Of a stretch of DNA of 40,446 nucleotides, positions 20,616 through 29,200 are shown in pieces. A program made the position numbers and the translations under genes. Origin of the DNA: Clostridia bacterium (lineage in GTDB: Bacteria > Bacillota > Clostridia > Oscillospirales > CAG-272); NCBI GenBank assembly GCA_017398145.1, contig JAFQHD010000232.1:1-40446 (forward strand), given 5' to 3'. Within the stretch, counting starts at the first letter, position 1. Each line of letters opens with the position of its first letter. The notes under the pieces were generated by a model. The model saw only the letters and a list, made by a program, of their open reading frames with translations. It was not told where the DNA came from and searched no databases.

Positions 20616-23182
20616 TGCAGGACAAAAGATATGATTTGACCTTAGGAGACTGGGGTCCCTATAACAAGCAATATTACGGTGCCTGTAATATAATAGATAA
20701 AAAGAAAGGCTCAACCTTCAACGTTGAGCTTTTTCCCGGATTTTTCAGAAGAAGTGTCCTTGCGGGCAACTCCAAGAGTGACACCGGTGTTAAGCTCTGG
20801 GGCGCAAATGCGGCTCTCACAAGATTTATATACCGCTACGAGCTTGAATGGAAGGACAGAATATACTGTGATGTGGATTATAACATCACAGAGGATAAGC
20901 AGGTGGATATTACCTGTACCTTTGTCAACAACACCGAACTTAACCAGTCTCTTGATATCACCTTGGCAGCTTCACTTCAACTTCCCTTAAATATGCCCGG
21001 AAGCGAATTTGAAGGCTATTATACCTTCTATAAACCCGTATTGCCTGAGGATACTGTTTGTATCGATGCAACAGAGTATACCGACATAAAATGCGGTACA
21101 GATATTGCCCCCGACGGAAAGTATCTGGGCGAGGAGGAGCATAACGGTGCTTCGGGTTTAGGTACAGCCATTGACGGATATTACTTCTGCCGTAAAGGAC
21201 ATTTCCTTAAATATACCGTAGATAAGAGCGCTTCTAAGATAGGCATAAGATATTTTTGCGACAAGGACAGCTCTTTAAGAGTTTCTGTAAACGGCAAGGA
21301 ATATCACTTTCCCTGCCTTAGGGTAGAAAAGTACACATATTCCGTAACAGATATCGAAGCCGATGATATAAAGGAGCTTATTCTCTACGCCACAGGCGAG
21401 GGTGTTTCGATAGACAGTATATGCATAGGTGATTCGGCAGATAAGGTCGTTTTTGAGACCGTTCCTCACAACCTCACCCCGGAAAAGGTAATGGGTGAGG
21501 ATACTATGACCCTTAAATACACCGATTTTCCCGACAGATTTTCCGTAAAGTGGTTTGAGGGTGTACGCCATCAAAGACAGTGTCGCTGTGCCGATATCGG
21601 AAAGATGCTTCAGCTTACGGTCAACGACCACGTTTCACGAACTGTCAGAGGCTTGGGAGAGGGTATATACGAGGTCGTGCAATCTACTCCCGTTTATCTG
21701 AAGCCCAACTCAAGTGAGGTAAGGCACTTTAGGATTTTTAAGGACGAGGAGATCGAGCCGGTATATCACGGAATAGAGCATGTAAGATACAACGCTGACG
21801 GTGAGCAATATGCCTTCTCACAGGATATGATGCGTTATAACACGCTTCTCAACGTAGTGTTCCCTATCTATACCCGTCGTCAGTATATCAAGCACAACGC
21901 TCCCGGCCGCTTCTGGAATTCCCTTTATTCTTGGGACTCGGGATTTATAGGTATGGGACTTGCCTGCTCTGATTTTCAGAGAGGATATGACTGTCTCAAC
22001 ACTTATCTGACACCTGTGGGCGACAGACACTCACCTTATATCTTCCACGGAAGCGTTGTTCCCACACAGGTATTCCTGTACAAGCATCTGGTGGATTCAT
22101 TCCCCGAAAAACGTAAGGAACTAAAAGTGCTCTATCCTATGATGAAGCAATACTTTGACTTCTATGCTAACTTAGACAAGGGCGAAGAGCAGATGAAGTC
22201 GGGTCTTACCAAGACCTGGCACCTGTCCTACAACTCGGGGGGATGGGATGATTATCCTCCTCAGCATCATTTAAGAGACGCAGGAGATCGCGGAGAAAAG
22301 TTTACCCATACCAATACTACCCCTGTTATAACAACGGCTAATACCGTGCTTATTTCAAAGATAATGAAGCAGATAGCTTCTATAATGGGCTTTACAGGGG
22401 ACATTGAGTATTATGACAGCGTAGCAGAGCGCTTTGCCGAGGCTATACCACAGACCTGGGATGAGGAGACAGGTTACTTCTCATACATGACACATAACGA
22501 AAATGGTCAGGCGGAGGCTATATTCCGCTACGAGGACGGAACTAACTTCAATATGGGCATGGACGGTGTCACCCCCTATATTGCAGGCATCACCACCCCG
22601 CATCAGGATGAGCTTATCCTTGATAACATCAAAAGCGGACTGATGACCGATATCGGTGTAGGTGTGGTAGACAAGCGCGCTCCCTATTATTCACCCTACG
22701 GGTACTGGAACGGCTCTGTATGGATGCCCCACCAATGGATACTGTGGAAGGCTCTTATCGACCGAGGCGAGACAGACCTTGCTTTTGAGATAGCGGATAA
22801 ATCCCTTAAGGTTTGGGCAAAGGAACTGGATGCCAGCTACAACTGCTTTGAGAACTTTATGTGTCACAACGGCAGAGGAAGCGGATATCATCACTTCTCA
22901 GGACTTTCCTGCCCTATATCCCTGTTCTTTGAGGCTTATTATACGCCAAATACGGTAACCACAGGATGGGCTTCGATAATAGAGGATATTGAATATGATA
23001 ACGGTATTTCCTCTGTTACGGCTACGGCATTAAAGGACGGTACATCAATTCTTTTATGTCTTAAATCGGATAAGGAATACAAATTTACCGTAAACGGTAA
23101 ATCCACCGAGGTTAAAAAGATTACCGAGGGTGCACACTCTGTTACTCTCGAACAAGGTAAAAACAAAATAGAAATTAATTAA
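20615..23182 (+). CDS. GH63-like glycoside hydrolase
   Basis: The 855-residue protein has no signal peptide, so it should act in the cytosol. It has an N-terminal beta-rich half (residues about 1-400) and a C-terminal (alpha/alpha)6-barrel with the GH63/MGH1 hallmarks: FWNSLYSWDSGF near residue 435, NSGGWDDYPP near 540, MDGVTPYIAG near 648, GYWNGSVWMPHQWI near 696 and FENFMCHNGRGSG near 748. Clan GH-G enzymes invert alpha-glucosidic or related bonds using acidic residues such as the Asp in SWDSG; the substrate here is unknown, and other barrel families cannot be excluded. The last 80 residues look like a beta sandwich. It is translationally coupled to dut. Confidence 0.7.
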   Translation: MQDKRYDLTLGDWGPYNKQYYGACNIIDKKKGSTFNVELFPGFFRRSVLAGNSKSDTGVKLWGANAALTRFIYRYELEWKDRIYCDVDYNITEDKQVDITCTFVNNTELNQSLDITLAASLQLPLNMPGSEFEGYYTFYKPVLPEDTVCIDATEYTDIKCGTDIAPDGKYLGEEEHNGASGLGTAIDGYYFCRKGHFLKYTVDKSASKIGIRYFCDKDSSLRVSVNGKEYHFPCLRVEKYTYSVTDIEADDIKELILYATGEGVSIDSICIGDSADKVVFETVPHNLTPEKVMGEDTMTLKYTDFPDRFSVKWFEGVRHQRQCRCADIGKMLQLTVNDHVSRTVRGLGEGIYEVVQSTPVYLKPNSSEVRHFRIFKDEEIEPVYHGIEHVRYNADGEQYAFSQDMMRYNTLLNVVFPIYTRRQYIKHNAPGRFWNSLYSWDSGFIGMGLACSDFQRGYDCLNTYLTPVGDRHSPYIFHGSVVPTQVFLYKHLVDSFPEKRKELKVLYPMMKQYFDFYANLDKGEEQMKSGLTKTWHLSYNSGGWDDYPPQHHLRDAGDRGEKFTHTNTTPVITTANTVLISKIMKQIASIMGFTGDIEYYDSVAERFAEAIPQTWDEETGYFSYMTHNENGQAEAIFRYEDGTNFNMGMDGVTPYIAGITTPHQDELILDNIKSGLMTDIGVGVVDKRAPYYSPYGYWNGSVWMPHQWILWKALIDRGETDLAFEIADKSLKVWAKELDASYNCFENFMCHNGRGSGYHHFSGLSCPISLFFEAYYTPNTVTTGWASIIEDIEYDNGISSVTATALKDGTSILLCLKSDKEYKFTVNGKSTEVKKITEGAHSVTLEQGKNKIEIN

Positions 23183-23210
23183 AAAGGCTTCTTTCGAAGC
23201 CTTTTTAATT
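23177..23210. terminator. bidirectional terminator between convergent genes
   Basis: A perfect 15-bp hairpin (23177-23191 with 23196-23210, loop TTTC) has G+C core GGCTTC/GAAGCC flanked by A5 and T5, serving both the glycosidase gene and the giant surface-protein gene that ends at 23214. Confidence 0.9.
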
Positions 23211-23213
23211 ACG

Positions 23214-26200
23214 CTATTTATTAAGATACTGATCGAACAACATCATCATCTGTGCGACCTGTGCTCTCGTTGCGTTACCTCTGGGCTGGAATTCATTGTT
23301 ACCCATACCGGACACGACACCGATAGCCTTGATCGCGTATACCGCATCATATGCCCAAGCTCCGATCTTACTGTCGTCTGCAAAGGTCTCGGACGAGCTT
23401 TCTTCAAGCTCAATTCCTTTATACTTAAGGTAGTTTGTAAGCATCAGACACAGATCCTGACGGGTTATGGTCTTGGTAGGTGCAAAGGTATCGGGAGTCA
23501 TACCGTTGACTATACCTCTGTTTGCCGCCCAAGCCATTGCGCGGTAGTACCAAGCGGAGGATTTAACGTCTGTGAACTTATCACACTCCTCGGCAGAATA
23601 ATCCTCACCTGAGTAATTTGCAAGAACCATAACGAATTCAGCTCTGGTTATCGCCTTGTTAGGTGCAAAGCTGCCGTCGGGGTTGCCCTTGAAGATTCCG
23701 CGCTCTGCGGCGTACATAACCGCATTATAGAACCAATGGCTTTCCTTGACGTCGGTGAAGCTGATAGCAACCTTAAGAGCCGCAACTGCCTCTTCTATAG
23801 CCTGTGCCATAGCGTCAACCTCTGCCTGATGAGTAATGTCAAGGTCGTATACAACGGCTTCTACAGCCTTGGTAAGCTTCTCAAGGGAAGCTGCGGTATA
23901 TCCGTCCGTATTGGCAGGAATGCTGCCGATAGCCGCCTCTACTCTGCTGTAGTCAGCATCACGGAGAGTAAGACCGTTTGAAGCATTATTAATGTTAGTT
24001 ATAGCCTCTCTTATAAGGTCAGCGCTCTCGGCAGTTTCAAGTAAATTCTCTGCCGCAAGCTTTGCGGATATGAACGTACTCCAGCTGTCCTCGGTATAGT
24101 TGCCCTCTTCAAATGCGGGAAGTGCTTCAAGGATAGCCTTAAGCTCTGCCTTTGCAGCTTCAAGCTCGTAGTCAACTCTGTCTATCTCGGTAAAGAGATA
24201 TACGGGAGTAACTGTTACGTTGCCGCTGCTGTCGGTAAGCGTTGCATAGTAGAGATATTCAACGCCTGCTTCAAGCCCTATAGGAGTAACCTTAAGGGAT
24301 TCACCCTCGGTCATTGTAACGGTCTGTGTAAATGCCGTATTGCCGTTTGACAGGGTAAGAGCGCTTGTAGTAAAGCTTCTTGTCTTGTCGCCGTTAAGAG
24401 GAATATTAAGAGCGTACTCGTCACCGTTCTTCTGGTAGAGACCTTCTGTCTCTGCTTCCAATGAGCTTCCTATGGGAGAAAGTGTCTCACCGGTAAGAGG
24501 TGAATAGGTGTTGAAGTAGATAAGATCGTTTTCTACGTCAAACTGTATCATCTTTAAGAACTCGTTACCGCCGTGCTTTACCTTGCCGCTCTCGCCCTGG
24601 TAGTCCTGAAGGAGAACAAAGCTGCCGTTAGGATCCTTATGTACCGCAGTACCGTCAAGGTGTCCGCAGAGTACCATCTTGACGTTGGGATAAACGTCTG
24701 TAAGGCGTGTACGGATGTTGGTATCGAGTATCTTAGAGTTAGATGCGTAGTTGTGGGTAATTATCATTACCGTATAATCGGGATGAGCTGCTAAGAGCTG
24801 CTCTGCCCAGGCAAGATCAGACTCGGTAAGTCTGTGGTTGTATGCAAGGGAGAGGATCATTATCTTTGCGCCGTCTATAGTCTGCTTATACGCCATAGCA
24901 CGGGTCGTAGTTCCGTCTGCGGGATCGGGAGCGTAAGCTACCTCCCAGCTACCCTTGTTTTCATCCATACGGGAGGTGGGGAAATAGCTTCTGTAATATC
25001 TCGTTTCGTTGGGCTGTCCGTCATAGGTTATATCGTGATTGCCCCAACAGAAGGTATAGGGTATACCCGCTTCTTCAAAGATATTGTAGCTTTCGTCCAC
25101 TACCTTCCAGTTGTACTCGTAATTAAGATTGGTACGGTTGGATACATCCCCTGTGTTAAAGGTGATAACACCCTTCTTTTCATCAAAGACATCAACTATC
25201 CATTCGTGCTGATGATATACCATATTATCTGCAAACTGAGACAGATACTGAGTATCCGAGTTCCAGAACATAGTGAAATCATACTGATCCTCTGTAGGTA
25301 TAAAGGAGGTCATATCAGCAAACTCCTGACCAAGACCGCGGAATATCATAAGGTAAAGTGTGTTGTCTGCTACGTACTGAGCTCCGTTTATCTCGATATT
25401 CATTGCAATATCGCCCGTACCGTCGGAGGAAGTTATCTTAGTCCACTCGCCGAGGGTTGCATCATAAGCATATGCGTGAAGCTCTCTGTCGCTTGTTCCC
25501 TGCCAAGCAAATCGCCAAGCACCGTAGCCTGCCTCCTCGTCGGTAAGAGTAACCTTGAATATCTGGTAGGGGTTTGTTCCGTCCTCTACGGTAGTCGTAA
25601 GGTTATCGGTAAATTCACTGTAGCTTGCCGCTGTGGGGTCAACGCCTGCAGGAGTCTTGCCCTCCGTACTGCCAACGGCAATGCTTGCGTTGTCGGAGGT
25701 AAGAGGAATATACTCGTTTACGTTAACGGTTACGTCGATAAGATCATTCTTGTCGGCAACGCTGTTGACATAGAGATCATCCTCGTCATCCATACCTATC
25801 TCGGGCTGTGCGGGAGCTTCTTCGTCAAGTGCGGGGATAACAACCGTATCACTTAACGTGTTACCGTTATTTTCTGCGGTAACGGTGATCTCAAATTCAC
25901 CTGTACCGGGGTGAGGAACCTCTACGTCAAATCTGCCTGCCTTAACGTTGCCAAGCTCAACGTATACGCCGTTGATCTCGGTGGAAAGAAGTGCGTCTTG
26001 ACTTACTATACCTACTGCTCTACCGTCCACGGAAGCAACGGTAAAGCTGAAGCTATCCTTGTATTCGGGTTCGCCGACTTTAACAGCATCACCGAAATAG
26101 TTATCGTATCTGAAGGCTTCCCACTGGTTTGTCAGACGGGCGCCGTTTATCTGTACGTCATAGATCTTACCTGTAAAGGGTCGTTCAAGATCGGAGTATG

Positions 26201-29200
26201 CACCGATGGTGGTAAGCATCTCGGGTACAAGGAAGGTTGCGTTCTCTATAAGTACGGTCTCCCAGGCAACACACTTACCGTCGAGGAAGGTCTCGATGGT
26301 AAAGCCGTCATAGGACAGAGTAATAAGATGAGGCTGACCGTCTGCGATCATCTCGGTGGTATTGTATTTTTCGATTACAGCTTCATTATTACGCCACCAG
26401 GTCGCACCGTAGAAGCTCAGAAGGTTTCCGTCTGTGTCAACACGGAGAGTGTAGCTGCTGTTGCCGTCGGGGTTGCTTCTTTCGTACTTTGAAACGATAC
26501 CCGATCTGTGGATATCCGTACCTGCCTCCATCTGTATGATGGCGGATACGGACAGGTGGTTGAAATCATCTCCAACACTACCGTAGGTAAGAGCGGACTT
26601 ACCGTCAAATATACCTACCGCATCGCCGTTTTCGGTATTGGTCTTTACATTACCGTACATTGCGGCATCGGATATATCGTCAAAATGCTCAACCAAGCCG
26701 TAGCTGTCATTCCATACGGCATCGGCATCTTCTGTAGACTTACCGCCGAAGTATACCCAAAGGGTAGCGGCATCGTCAGCTCCGATATGGGAAACGTTGA
26801 CCCATACTCTTGATATGCCGTTTGCATTATAGGATTCAACCTCATAGGGCAGAGCTTCGCCCTCGGTTGTATAAAATGCCATAGTCCTTGACGGAGCATT
26901 TTCAAGCTTTACAAGTACGGGAGCATACTCAAAATCAACTGTAGAATCGTTTGTTACAACGATACTGCGGCGCTCTGCTGCAGCTTCATCAAGCCAAGCC
27001 GCACCGTTATCCTTAAGTGCGTTTCCGCCCTCTGCCGCTACAAGCTCAGCATAGTTTCCTACTTCCTTCTTCTGTGCGGAGGTAAGATCGTTAAACATAT
27101 CTCTTGCGGTAGTATAATCACCGCTTGCAATAACTCTCTCAAGCTTACCTACCGCCTTGTCAATACCAAAGCCTTCGATCATCGTAGGCTGCATATCAGC
27201 CTTGATCTCATAGGTTGCTACCTCGATACGGTCATCGGTTACGGTAACCTCGGCATATGTAGGTACGTTTCCGCGTCCGTCAGAGCGTGAGAACTTAAGG
27301 ATATATTCGTCAAGGTCATCTGAGGTCATCTGCTTGCCGTACTCTGTTCCCATAAGACCCGACATCATATATACAACGCCCTCGGGGTCGACGGTGTAGT
27401 CAAAACGCTTGCCGTTTATTGTTTCTGTATAAACAGGCTGTGACGTTGTCTCGCCGTTATGAAGGTCATAGGTATGACCCATTATATGATCGTGACCCTG
27501 AATAACAAGGTCGATGCCGATATCGTCAAGCTCGTCTATAAAGAGCGCACGAAGCTCGTTTGCTTCAGTCGTTGTTGCAAACTGACCCGAGGTGTACGGA
27601 CCCTTATGCATACTGAGGATCACCCATTCCTTGTCCGTTGCCGCAACGTCGCTCTTGAGCCATGCTATCTGTTCATCATTAAGTGTGTTTGTATCAAGAA
27701 CGATGATATGCGCGTCTGCATAATCAAAGCTGTAATAAGTATTATCAAGATTGAAGTGACGGAGGATTCCGTCCTTATCCTTTTCACCTAAAGTGGGAAC
27801 TATAGGCTTGGAAAGTAACGACCCCTGTGCCTGATAGATAAGATCCTGCCAGCCCTCTTCGCCTCTTGCATCATCCACCATATCTCCTGAGTGAAGGATA
27901 AAGTCAGCATCAGAGTTTGCATACAGAGCGCCTGCAATATTAATTGCCGCCTGAGAAGCGTCATTGAAGCTCTGACCCTCGGTGTCCGAGATACTGATAA
28001 AGGAAAGCTCACCGTCATCGGTCGTAAAGCTGCCCACATCGGATGTCTTGCCGTCACCCTCTGCACGGTAGTAGTAGGTGGTAGCGCTCTTAAGACCGAC
28101 CGCATCTGCCTTGTATACACTACCCTCGCCTACAGCTGTAAAGGTAAGTGCATCTGCAAAGTCCTCGCTTTCGCTTACCTTAACTGCCATTTCCTTGCCT
28201 TCAAGATAATGGAAGGTGAAGCCGATCTCGGTACCGCCGTCCCCCTTGATATTTGCGGTAAGACGGTTTATACGGTTATTGGAATAGTCTACTATTACGG
28301 GAACGGGATATCTGTCGGGATAAGCCTCACCGTCGTTCATAGTCCAGAGCAGATCAAAGTTATAACCTATTTTTTCATAGGTTTCCTTGAGAATAAGCTC
28401 GTCGGCGGTAACTATTCTTCCGTTGTTATCCGACTTTTCTACTGCTACACCTGCCAAGGTAATGTTGTCGCAGGAAATATTCTTTGAAAGTGCCTGTCCG
28501 TATGAGATAGGCGCATATATAGCCGCCAGTCTCTGATCGGCTATCTCACCCTCAAGGGTAACAGAGCCGCCGTATGCAACATTGGAGCGGAAGGTTACAG
28601 AGTTTGCAAATCCGCAGATCATAGCCGCATAGATATTGGGGCTTACTATGGTATCATTTCCTTTGTAAATGATATCACAGTCAGCAATACAGTACTCTAT
28701 GGTACTGGTGGCAGAGTATGCCGCAATACCGCCAAGCATAGGTCCGTAGGTGCCTTCACGAGGACCGCAGGTAAGAGTTCCCTCAAATACACAACGGCTG
28801 ACGGTAGCATTGATACCAGAGGTTCTTGCATTAAGCACCGCAATACCTGCAGCCTTGGGAAGATGGGGCGCATAAACTACCGCATCACTTACAACACATC
28901 CCGAAACAAGAGAGCCGTTTGTGTTTTCACCGACGATCACCGCCGCACCTGAATATCCGCCTGTGGAAAGTGCGGTGGTACTGATACGGGGAGAAGCAAA
29001 GTTAAGGTTCTTTACAGTACCGTTGTTTGTACGGATAAAGGCAACGCAGTAGCTGTCACCCATATTTGCGGTAGCGCTGTCATTGATGGTTAAGTTGTAT
29101 AAGGTATGACCGTCACCGTCAAGAACACCGACAAAACGGTCGATGGGTGTAAAGCTTACACCACTTAAGTCGATATCGGCTGTAAGCTTAAGGTTCTTGC

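Noticed and set aside
24834..25856. 340-codon open frame on the plus strand opposite the giant gene
   Set aside because: It is antisense to the second metallophosphoesterase region, has no RBS, and its protein is cysteine/valine-rich without family features.
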